Source: Akkermansiaceae bacterium UBA5689
GTDB taxonomy: Bacteria; Verrucomicrobiota; Verrucomicrobiia; Verrucomicrobiales; Akkermansiaceae
Assembly (NCBI GenBank): GCA_002420305.1
Contig: DIHT01000106.1
Coordinates: forward strand, 6,751 to 65,794
DNA: 59,044 nt
Reading direction: 5' to 3'
The notes beneath the pieces are model-generated. The model saw only the letters and a list, made by a program, of their open reading frames with translations. It made no database searches and was not told where the DNA came from. Below are positions 47,486-54,153 of the stretch, one piece after another (the stretch's first letter is position 1; the number at the start of each line of letters is the position of its first letter). Both the position numbers and the translations under genes were made by a program.

Positions 47486-47513
47486 TTGAGGTTTGGAATT
47501 TCACACGTATGAT
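47486..47513 (+). promoter_or_regulatory. sigma70-type promoter of the putative selenoprotein gene
   Basis: TTGAGG (47486-47491), 16-base spacer, TATGAT (47508-47513). Transcription would begin near 47520, giving a leader of about 29 bases before the ATG at 47549. It is one of the best -35/-10 matches I saw in the window. Confidence 0.5.
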
Positions 47514-47536
47514 GTCGGCGGATGGTCAACCCCATC

Positions 47537-47548
47537 TGTTCTAGAACA
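47537..47548. promoter_or_regulatory. perfect 12-bp palindrome abutting the selenoprotein start
   Basis: TGTTCTAGAACA is its own reverse complement and ends one base before the ATG. It lies downstream of the proposed start of transcription, where a bound repressor would block elongation, or could pair in RNA. No Shine-Dalgarno sequence is seen in this leader. Confidence 0.4.
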
Positions 47549-47860
47549 ATGAAAGTACATCACCTCATCGCCTTTCTGGCGGTTATGCTGTTGGGCGTCG
47601 CCTATGGTGCGGACGTCAAATACGAGGCCACCTTCACGGGTGTCACTTGAGCCGGATGTAAGCGGAGCGTCAGTTCGTCGCTCAAAAGCCTCGCAGGCGT
47701 TAAGACTGTCGAGATCAAAGCCGGTAAGGCACCCAAGACCCAGACCATCGTCGTGATGGCTGAGAAGGGTGGCATCAGCAAGAAAGACGTAGTTAAGGCC
47801 CTCGGAAAGACGGCTAAGAGATTCGTCTGCAAGGACTGGAAAGAAGCCAAGGGCTCCTAA
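47549..47860 (+). CDS. putative selenoprotein: exported heavy-metal-associated (MerP-like) protein with in-frame UGA
   Basis: A 103-codon frame that is open except for TGA at 47648-47650 (codon 34). Before it: ATG, a signal peptide (MKVHHLIAFLAVMLLGVAYG) and the first strand. After it: AGCKRSVSSSLKSLAGVKTV, a second strand pair QTIVVMAEKGG, helix SKKDVVKALGKTAKR and TAA. Together this is the ferredoxin-like HMA fold of MerP/CopZ proteins, with the metal loop reading GVT-UGA-AGC, i.e. Sec34-x-x-Cys37 in place of CxxC. An extra Cys94 lies near the C-terminus. It is Lys-rich. A SECIS-like hairpin follows the UGA. It would bind a soft metal ion in the periplasm. An in-frame ATG at 47522 would add 9 residues. 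The alternative is a nonsense-mutated pseudogene or sequencing error. Confidence 0.78.
47663..47685 (+). promoter_or_regulatory. SECIS-like hairpin for selenocysteine insertion
   Basis: After the UGA (47648-47650): stem GAGCG (47665-47669) with CGCTC (47679-47683), a U/U mismatch, a C-G pair (47671/47677) and a 5-nt apical loop AGUUC (47672-47676). The loop begins 21 nt after the UGA, has G as its second base and a GU step, and the opposed U below it is comparable to the bulged U contacted by SelB in E. coli. This fits the general bacterial SECIS geometry. Confidence 0.6.
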
Positions 47861-47889
47861 CCAGAAAGCTTTAACCAAAAGCTTTATTG

Positions 47890-47920
47890 AACGCCCCGCG
47901 CTCTGACGAGCCGGGGCGTT
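47890..47920 (+). terminator. strong intrinsic terminator after the selenoprotein gene
   Basis: AACGCCCCG (47890-47898) pairs perfectly with CGGGGCGTT (47912-47920); inside, after one bulged base, GCTC pairs with GAGC around loop TGAC. It is followed by TTCC, so the T-run is GTTTTCC. It starts 30 bases after the TAA. It can also serve the convergent dGTPase gene. Confidence 0.75.
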
Positions 47921-47934
47921 TTCCGTTGGGCCCT

Positions 47935-49257
47935 CTATCCAACGATATCACCAATGGATCCGAATCCTGGAGAAAACAGCCGCTGATACATCCGCACCGC
48001 ATAGCCATCCGTCATCCCTGCGAGGAAGTCACAAACCAGCCTTGCCCGTTCCCCAGCGGTTTCCACACTCTCAATTTCCTCGACCTGCTCAGGAGGCAGC
48101 AATTGAAAAAACTGACCGTCAACGGGCTGCTGATCTACGTAACGAAGGAGAAAGAGTTCCCATAGCCTTCGCAACATCATGCTCCCCTTGTGCTCGAGCT
48201 GCTTGAGCTGGGTCGAGAGGAATACGACTTCAAAGGCGAGCCGTTTAAAAATTTCACTTTCTGCCTGCGTCGTCTGATCGACCACAATACGAAAGCGGTA
48301 ACGATTACTTTCCCCACTAAGAAAGTTCTCAGTTTCCTGAACCTTAGCCGCTTTCACATACAAGCCAATCCGGTGACCGACGAAAGAATCTATTCGGCCC
48401 CGGCTAATCGCCCGAATTAAATCGCCCAAGGGGCTGTCCGGTCCCGACTCCAACCCCCTTTTTTCCGCCCACCGACGAATTGATTCCTCATTGAGGAAGC
48501 CTGCGCGAACGCTATCCGCCAGATCGTTCAGCGAATAGGCGGTATCATCAGCCCAATCCATGACCTGGCATTCCACCGACTTAAAGCTATCCCGCACCTT
48601 TCCGGCCTCCAGCTCCCCCGGAAATACCCGCCCTCCTAATGTCCACTCCGTGTATTCCGACTGCTCATCGTAAATAAAGTGATTCGCGGGCTCTTTGCCT
48701 TCTACCTCCTTCAGCTCTCCCCACCCTGACTTATATTTGAGAATTCCATCCACGAAGGCTCGGGAGGGGTCCATCCCGGTTCGCCGCTGCGAAAAAATAC
48801 GTTCTGTGAGAAGCCTGAGAGTCTGAGCGTTTCCCTCGAATCCTCCGTAAGGTGCCATGAAGTGGTTGAGAGACCTCTCCCCTGCATGCCCGAACGGCGG
48901 ATGCCCGAGGTCATGGGAGAGACATACAGCCTCAACCAAATCCGCATCAATCGTGTTTTCCGGCGAAAAGTCGTCAGTAGAAGCGAGCAGCCATCCGCAA
49001 ATAGAACGACCTATCTGGGCGACCTCAAGAGAGTGAGTCAGCCGTGTTCGATAGAAATCATACTCCCCACTCCAGAAAACCTGAGTCTTATTCTGCAGGC
49101 GCCGAAAAGCAGTGGTATGAAGTACTCGGTCACGATCGACTTGGAACGGGCTCCGGAAATCGCCCTCTGGAGGGAGAGCACCCGACAACCTCTCGAAATC
49201 GAATTCCTGATAGAAGCGGTTTCGCACGACCAATACGTGCCCTCTCTGGACACTCAT
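47935..49257 (-). CDS. dgt: dGTP triphosphohydrolase-like HD-domain protein
   Basis: A 440-residue HD-domain protein of the deoxyguanosinetriphosphate triphosphohydrolase family. Near the N-terminus DRDRVLHTTAFRRLQNKTQV is diagnostic; metal ligands are His75 in RLTHSLEVAQIG, His115-Asp116 in CLSHDLGHPPFGHAGE and Asp in DWADDTAYSLNDL. It hydrolyses dNTPs to nucleosides and triphosphate, controlling dNTP pools. The ATG at 49257 is used; a GTG nine bases upstream is in frame. It is transcribed alone and ends close to the terminator shared with the selenoprotein gene. Confidence 0.92.
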   Translation of the reverse strand: MSVQRGHVLVVRNRFYQEFDFERLSGALPPEGDFRSPFQVDRDRVLHTTAFRRLQNKTQVFWSGEYDFYRTRLTHSLEVAQIGRSICGWLLASTDDFSPENTIDADLVEAVCLSHDLGHPPFGHAGERSLNHFMAPYGGFEGNAQTLRLLTERIFSQRRTGMDPSRAFVDGILKYKSGWGELKEVEGKEPANHFIYDEQSEYTEWTLGGRVFPGELEAGKVRDSFKSVECQVMDWADDTAYSLNDLADSVRAGFLNEESIRRWAEKRGLESGPDSPLGDLIRAISRGRIDSFVGHRIGLYVKAAKVQETENFLSGESNRYRFRIVVDQTTQAESEIFKRLAFEVVFLSTQLKQLEHKGSMMLRRLWELFLLRYVDQQPVDGQFFQLLPPEQVEEIESVETAGERARLVCDFLAGMTDGYAVRMYQRLFSPGFGSIGDIVG

Positions 49258-49390
49258 GGGAACCACGAACTTTTCAAATTCTACCCACCGGGCATCTGCC
49301 GCTCCTTAGCAAACACCTGATTTCGGCCTGAATTCCCGGCTGAGAGAATTAGAGGTTCTCTATGAGCCTTGAATTCCCCACACTTTAACT

Positions 49391-51208
49391 GTGACTCCAG
49401 TTGTCTATCTCGCCCTTGTTCTGGCCTTAGGGATTCTCGCTCAATGGCTCGCGTGGCGTCTGAAAATACCCTCCATTCTCATTCTACTCGCCTTCGGATT
49501 TGGACTTTCCATAACCACCGGGGCACAGATAGATGCTTACCTCGGAGGAGAAACAGATACCCTCCTCGCCGTCGTAAGCCTTTTTGTTGCCGTCATCCTT
49601 TTTGAAGGAGGACTTACCCTGAAATTCTCCGAGCTCAAGCAAGCCGGAGTTCCCATCCTCCGCCTCTGCACGCTGGGAGTTGCCATTGCCTTTATTCTCG
49701 GCAGCGTCGGGGCAGCTATGATCTTCCAGTGGAACTGGCGGGTCGCAGCTCTGCTTGGAGCGATTCTGGTTGTTACCGGACCGACCGTAGTCGGACCGCT
49801 CCTTCGGGTCATCAAACCTTCCCGAAAGATTTCCTCCATCGTGAAATGGGAAGGGATCGTAGTTGACCCTATAGGAGCAATCCTTGCCGTCCTTGTGTTT
49901 CAGGCTGCCATCGCGGGCGGACTTCAATCTGCCGGGAGCGCGGTGTTCATCGCGCTGATAAAAACAATGCTGGTTGGCATCGTTCTTGCCCTGCTTATCG
50001 CCAAGATCATTGAGTTCCTTCTGAAGCGGCACTATATCCCGGAATTTCTCGAAAGCGTATTCCTACTCGCGGTAGTCGCTGCAGCCTTTGCCGCTTCTAA
50101 TTCCTTCCAAGAAGAGTCCGGCCTTCTCACTGTCACTGTCTTGGGAATTGCTCTCGCCAACCAGAAGTCTGTCTCCGTTCGTAAAATTCTGGAGTTTAAT
50201 GAAAACCTTCGAGTCCTCATCATCTCGGTTTTATTCATCGTCCTCGCTGGCCGTATTGATCCCGCCGACCTTTCCTCGGTCGCCGTCCCCAGCCTGATAT
50301 TTCTCGCAATCCTGATCATCGTCGTTCGACCAGCTTCCGTGTATCTCTCGTGCATCGCTTCTGGGAAACTGGATTTCCGTGAGCGTTCCTTTCTTGCGGC
50401 GCTCGCTCCAAGGGGAATCGTGGCCGCTGCGGTCACCTCTGTCTTTGCGATTGAATTCGGCCATGCTGCCCACGACGGAACTCTCGCTCCGGAAATCGCA
50501 GAACAGGCAAACCAGATGGTCCCAACCGTTTTCATGATCATCATTGGGACTGTATTCTTCTACGGTCTCAGCGCGAGGCGTCTCGCTCTTTCACTAGGCG
50601 TAGCCCCTCCAGCAGCTGATGGAGTCCTCTTCGCCGGGGCCGACCCATGGATACGCGAAATCGCATCCTCTCTTCACGAAGATGGGCACCCTGTCATGCT
50701 TCTCGACACACGCTACGGCAATATAGCCGCCGCCAGAATGGCAGGCCTTCACGCAACTCGTGCGAACATTCTGTCCGAGCACGTGGAAGAAAATCTGGAG
50801 TTCCCGGGTATAAACCATCTCGTCGCAGGAACCTCCAATGATGAGGTAAACTCTCTGGCCACCCATGAGTATACTCATATCTTCGGCAAGTCCAACGTTT
50901 GGCAAATCCCTACTTCTGATAAGGATCAACATCCCTCCACCTCAGTCGCAGCTCATCGCCGGGGTAGAATCTGCTTCAGCGGAGAGGCTACATTCCAGAA
51001 ACTTGAACACCTCTCCTCAAGTGGTGGCCGCATCGTGAAAACGCTGCTTACAGAGGTATTCAGCCTCCAGCATTTTTTCGAGAACCATGGAGACGATGCA
51101 GTCATCATGTTCCTGCATGATAACGATCGCGGCCTCCGCCCCGCGGAAGCTGGTCTTGAGGACGTCTCCCCCGGAACAACCATCTACGCAATGGTCAGCG
51201 CTTCCTGA
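49391..51208 (+). CDS. CPA-type cation:proton antiporter with C-terminal TrkA-N-like domain
   Basis: A 605-residue inner-membrane protein. Residues 1-400 form about 12-13 membrane spans of the Na+(K+)/H+ antiporter fold; conserved segments include AVILFEGGLTLKF, VVTGPTVVGPLLRVI, WEGIVVDPIGAILAVL (with the paired-Asp-like VDP) and FLAALAPRGIVAAAV. The last ~190 residues (GVLFAGADPWIREIASSL, VMLLDTRYGNIAAARMAG) look like a Rossmann TrkA-N domain that may sense nucleotides. It balances pH or K+/Na+. The start is GTG. Its 3' end overlaps ispE by 14 bases on the opposite strand. Confidence 0.88.
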   Translation: MTPVVYLALVLALGILAQWLAWRLKIPSILILLAFGFGLSITTGAQIDAYLGGETDTLLAVVSLFVAVILFEGGLTLKFSELKQAGVPILRLCTLGVAIAFILGSVGAAMIFQWNWRVAALLGAILVVTGPTVVGPLLRVIKPSRKISSIVKWEGIVVDPIGAILAVLVFQAAIAGGLQSAGSAVFIALIKTMLVGIVLALLIAKIIEFLLKRHYIPEFLESVFLLAVVAAAFAASNSFQEESGLLTVTVLGIALANQKSVSVRKILEFNENLRVLIISVLFIVLAGRIDPADLSSVAVPSLIFLAILIIVVRPASVYLSCIASGKLDFRERSFLAALAPRGIVAAAVTSVFAIEFGHAAHDGTLAPEIAEQANQMVPTVFMIIIGTVFFYGLSARRLALSLGVAPPAADGVLFAGADPWIREIASSLHEDGHPVMLLDTRYGNIAAARMAGLHATRANILSEHVEENLEFPGINHLVAGTSNDEVNSLATHEYTHIFGKSNVWQIPTSDKDQHPSTSVAAHRRGRICFSGEATFQKLEHLSSSGGRIVKTLLTEVFSLQHFFENHGDDAVIMFLHDNDRGLRPAEAGLEDVSPGTTIYAMVSAS

Positions 51209-52037
51209 TCGGAGTGGACGTCGATCCAGCCCACCACCAGAGCTTAGGGTCCAGTTCTTTCTGAGCGTCTGCCACCAGCTCCGCAGCTCTTACTCCCTCT
51301 TCCAGAATTGCAAATACGGTCGCACCCGAGCCACTCATCATGGCACCTTTCACTCCATGACGGTCAAGCAGCCACATCTTCAATTCCGCGAGGAAGGGGA
51401 ATTTCGCAAACGCTGGACGTTCCAGATCATTAACCATCCGTAAGTCATCTACTCGCTGGGGATCGTAGAAGACACCGGTGAGATTGGTAGATTCTGACCA
51501 CCTCCGGTAAGCGTCCACGGTGTTGACGGAGAAGGCTGGCTTGAGAAGGACAACCTCCTGCGCGAGCAGGGTGGTCTCCTCCAAAATTTCGCCCCGACCC
51601 CGGCACCAGCATGGCGAATCTCGGAGGAAAAAAGGCACATCTGATCCGAGGAGCGCAGCCATCTCCTCCAGCTCAGTATCACTGAAATCTGCCTTCTCAG
51701 CATCATTCAGAGCGCGAAGAACTGCTGCCGCATCACTGCTACCACCACCGAGACCCGCTCCCGAAGGAATACGCTTCTCGAGCTTGATATGATAAGGGCA
51801 TCTACGCCCCGCGCTCTTTTCAAACAGGCGTAGAGCTCTCGTCACGAGATTCTCTTCAACTGGTCCGACTTTCGCACCACCTGTCTCAAGCTTAAAAAAC
51901 TTTGAAGGATGGATCTCAAGACGATCACAAAGCCCTGCCACAGGAACCATCAGGGTCTCGAGTTCGTGAAATCCATCTTCTCTTTTGCCGAGAATCTGCA
52001 GAGAAAAGTTGAGCTTCGCTGGGGCAAAAACGGTCAT
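51195..52037 (-). CDS. ispE: 4-diphosphocytidyl-2-C-methyl-D-erythritol kinase
   Basis: A 280-residue GHMP kinase of the MEP isoprenoid pathway. It opens APAKLNFSLQILGKREDGFH, has the ATP loop PSGAGLGGGSSDAAAVLRAL and the C-terminal GHMP motif GAMMSGSGATVFAI. It phosphorylates CDP-methylerythritol. Its ATG overlaps the upstream pgeF-like stop by four bases, suggesting coupled translation, though the two have no obvious pathway link. Its 3' end overlaps the antiporter gene. Confidence 0.94.
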   Translation of the reverse strand: MTVFAPAKLNFSLQILGKREDGFHELETLMVPVAGLCDRLEIHPSKFFKLETGGAKVGPVEENLVTRALRLFEKSAGRRCPYHIKLEKRIPSGAGLGGGSSDAAAVLRALNDAEKADFSDTELEEMAALLGSDVPFFLRDSPCWCRGRGEILEETTLLAQEVVLLKPAFSVNTVDAYRRWSESTNLTGVFYDPQRVDDLRMVNDLERPAFAKFPFLAELKMWLLDRHGVKGAMMSGSGATVFAILEEGVRAAELVADAQKELDPKLWWWAGSTSTPIRKR

Positions 52038-52732
52038 ACCGGCAGCACATTGTTCATCCTGCGGCCGAGAAGCGCGAGCATTCGTCCCGTATTTCCCTTC
52101 TCTACCCGGTAGGAATAATACCTGTCAACGTGAGCGCCCGTGCATTCTCCACTAGAGACTATCTGCCCGGACGGAATTCCCGCTCCCAACAATTGCTCCT
52201 TCAGAAGAGAAGGGAGGTCTACCTCATACCGCGGGGGTCTTATACAGGGAGAGATCGCCACCTCCAGATTACGGGGGTCGGATCCATATGCCGCGCACAT
52301 TTTCTCGATAGCTCTCACAACGACAGCCTGTTCCGTGCCTTTTCTGCCAGAGTGAACCAGGCCAAGAGCTCCGGTGTGGCAATCACAGATATACACTGCC
52401 GCACAATCGGCCACATAGATACCAAGAAGAACTCCTTCCCTTCCACATGTCACCAGCCCATCCGCTCCTTCCACGATTTGCCCCTCCACCCCTTCTGCCG
52501 GAATCTGCATGACCAAATCTCCATGAACCTGTTCTGCTCTCCAGAGATTATGCCAATCAAAACCAAGAGCCTTTACTGCCACCTCGTGTGCTGGCTGAAG
52601 CTTTTCAAGGGTATCCCACTTATCCCGCGATACCCTGATCTCCGGGATTCTGGGCACGAAGCAGGCCTTGACTCCGGCTCGAGCACGCACCCTGTCCAGA
52701 AAAGAAAGAGCCCCCGTCATGGATGGAACCAT
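52034..52732 (-). CDS. pgeF: PgeF/YfiH-like multicopper-oxidase-fold (laccase domain) protein
   Basis: A 232-residue protein of the YfiH family, now seen as purine-nucleoside-processing or peptidoglycan-editing enzymes. Conserved are EQVHGD (His70), YVADCAAV (Cys110) and LGLVHSGRKGTEQ (His127), the zinc site. Two ATGs, at 52732 and 52720, both lie inside a GC-rich hairpin that also looks like the terminator of the upstream marR gene; this may limit translation. If a later start is used, a GTG 14 codons in is the next candidate. Followed by ispE with a 4-base overlap. Confidence 0.85.
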   Translation of the reverse strand: MVPSMTGALSFLDRVRARAGVKACFVPRIPEIRVSRDKWDTLEKLQPAHEVAVKALGFDWHNLWRAEQVHGDLVMQIPAEGVEGQIVEGADGLVTCGREGVLLGIYVADCAAVYICDCHTGALGLVHSGRKGTEQAVVVRAIEKMCAAYGSDPRNLEVAISPCIRPPRYEVDLPSLLKEQLLGAGIPSGQIVSSGECTGAHVDRYYSYRVEKGNTGRMLALLGRRMNNVLPV

Positions 52733-52742
52733 AACGGGGGCT
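52709..52742 (-). terminator. terminator-like hairpin overlapping the pgeF start codons
   Basis: Minus strand: AGCCCCCGT, mismatch, ATGG, 6-base loop, CCAT, mismatch, ACGGGGGCT, then CTTTCTTTTC downstream. The 9-bp GC stem and the pyrimidine-rich tail suggest termination 50 bases after the marR stop. The pgeF ATG codons are inside the inner stem. Confidence 0.55.
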
Positions 52743-52791
52743 TCTTAATCATGCCAAGTTTCCCCGGCATGGATGATAGAAAATTAATTCC

Positions 52792-53241
52792 CTAACGGGT
52801 TACCACACGCCGCGCGTGATCAAGGGTCTCAGCCTCTTCTTCGTCCATTTCAGACATGATATCGGCGAGATTAGTAGCGATTTCCTTGCGCATATGAGCA
52901 ACAAGCTCAGTGCCCTTGTGGGTAATGCGGACCATGATCTTGCGACGGTCCTCAGCAGCATGCACTCGCTCGACATAACCGAGCTTTTCGAGCCGGTCGA
53001 CAAGCCCAGTGGCGGCAGCTGTAGAATGGCCCATTTTCTTGGCGATGTCGGACATCGTCAGGTAGTCCTCGCTCGAAAGGTAGGCGAGCAGGAAAAACTG
53101 GGGGAAAGAGATGTTACCGCGGTTAAGCTCGTTGGAGAGGTTGAGGATGCAGGAGCGCTGTGTGAAGAGGACAAAGTCCGCAAGACGATCAGCGTCCGCT
53201 TGGACTGCACCTCTTGATTGGTTGGCTGTGCTTGATTTCAT
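52792..53241 (-). CDS. MarR-family transcriptional regulator
   Basis: A 149-residue winged-helix regulator. The HTH is LTMSDIAKKMGHSTAAATGL, the wing includes AAEDRRKIMVRITHKGTEL, and helices at each end form the dimer interface (residues 17-45 and 110-145). MarR proteins usually repress genes for efflux or oxidative stress and respond to small phenolic or redox signals. No divergent target gene is next to it; the gene stands alone with its own promoter and terminator. It could regulate itself. Confidence 0.92.
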   Translation of the reverse strand: MKSSTANQSRGAVQADADRLADFVLFTQRSCILNLSNELNRGNISFPQFFLLAYLSSEDYLTMSDIAKKMGHSTAAATGLVDRLEKLGYVERVHAAEDRRKIMVRITHKGTELVAHMRKEIATNLADIMSEMDEEEAETLDHARRVVTR

Positions 53242-53297
53242 GACTATTCGACTATGATGATTTTGGGTAGGTATGGGTGCCCAGCAGCTTCGGGAGA

Positions 53298-53327
53298 AGT
53301 GTATTCCAATTTTTATAAACTTTTCAA
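53298..53327 (-). promoter_or_regulatory. putative sigma70 promoter of marR
   Basis: Minus strand: TTGAAA (53327-53322), 18-base spacer, TACACT (53303-53298), inside an A/T-rich stretch. Transcription would start about 50 bases before the marR ATG. Confidence 0.4.
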
Positions 53328-53417
53328 GGATCTAATTAAAAAAAAGTAGGTAATCGGGCTCTCGGGGGCAATAAAGCTCTCTTAAAGGCCTGAATTTGCG
53401 GTATTTTTTAAAACGCG

Positions 53418-53873
53418 CTACTCCGTGATATCCTCCATCTTGGAGCTAGGCTCCGATCTCCCATTCGGGGGGCCCTTTCCGTCCGTTCTCCGGATGACAA
53501 CTAAATCGCCCCTCGAAGGCTTTCCCTCTTGGATATCCGCAGCATAAAAGCGCCCCAGCTTCTCTCCGGTTAAGATGAGAGAGCTTGTTGTTCCCTCCGG
53601 ACTAACCGATGCGATCAGTTCGCTACCGAAAGCACCAGCTTGGAGGAATCTTTTGACCAAGACGAATTTTTCGTCCGGATGCACAGAGACGATTTCACCA
53701 ATCGTCCTCATCGGAGGAGCTCTTACCTCCCCAAGACCCTTCGCCTCATCAGCTGACTGCAACTCTGCCCCACCTGAATGTTTACTTTTTCCAGATAGAC
53801 CACAACTGGTGATTGATCCAATGAGGATCATTATCACGAAAAGCAATGGGGATAACTGGGAATAAAACCGCAC
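53418..53873 (-). CDS. lipoprotein of unknown function
   Basis: A 151-residue protein from a GTG start. The hydrophobic N-terminus ends in lipobox-like ITSCGLSG, so Cys24 is probably lipidated and the protein anchored in the membrane. The mature part has RTIGEIVSVHPDEKFVLVKR and AADIQEGKPSRGDLVVIRR, which resemble small beta-barrel repeats seen in many PVC lipoproteins. No family is named. It stands alone before tRNA-Ser. Confidence 0.6.
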   Translation of the reverse strand: MRFYSQLSPLLFVIMILIGSITSCGLSGKSKHSGGAELQSADEAKGLGEVRAPPMRTIGEIVSVHPDEKFVLVKRFLQAGAFGSELIASVSPEGTTSSLILTGEKLGRFYAADIQEGKPSRGDLVVIRRTDGKGPPNGRSEPSSKMEDITE

Positions 53874-53997
53874 ACCTCTTCATAGTCTGGACAATCGATA
53901 TGACACGAAAATTCAGTGATATCACCTTTCTCACCATTGACGAATCTCCTTCGCTATGGTTTCCCTCTCTCCGCACTCACCTAGTAAGTGAAAGAAC

Positions 53998-54088
53998 GGA
54001 TCGGTGGCTGAGTGGTCGAAAGCGCTCCCCTGCTAAGGGAGTATACCTCAAAAGGGTATCGAGGGTTCGAATCCCTCCCGATCCGCCA
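53998..54088 (+). tRNA. tRNA-Ser (anticodon GCU)
   Basis: Class II tRNA. Acceptor GGATCGG / CCGATCC, anticodon stem CTCCC / GGGAG with loop CTGCTAA (anticodon GCT), long variable arm ATACC / GGTAT, T-arm GAGGG TTCGAAT CCCTC, discriminator G, encoded CCA at 54086-54088. Reads AGC and AGU. Confidence 0.95.
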
Positions 54089-54153
54089 GTCCAATCCCGC
54101 CGGGCAACGAACTGGATGTGGCTTTCCTGACAAGGTTACTCGTCACGCTGTTC

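Noticed and set aside
47501..47878. Minus-strand open frame opposite the selenoprotein
   Set aside because: It has no recognisable domain, and the plus-strand reading has a signal peptide, HMA fold, promoter and terminator. It is a shadow.
53998..54088. tRNA with long variable arm considered as tRNA-Sec
   Set aside because: The anticodon is GCT, not TCA, and the acceptor stem is 7 bp. It is tRNA-Ser(GCU), so it gives no support for Sec machinery.
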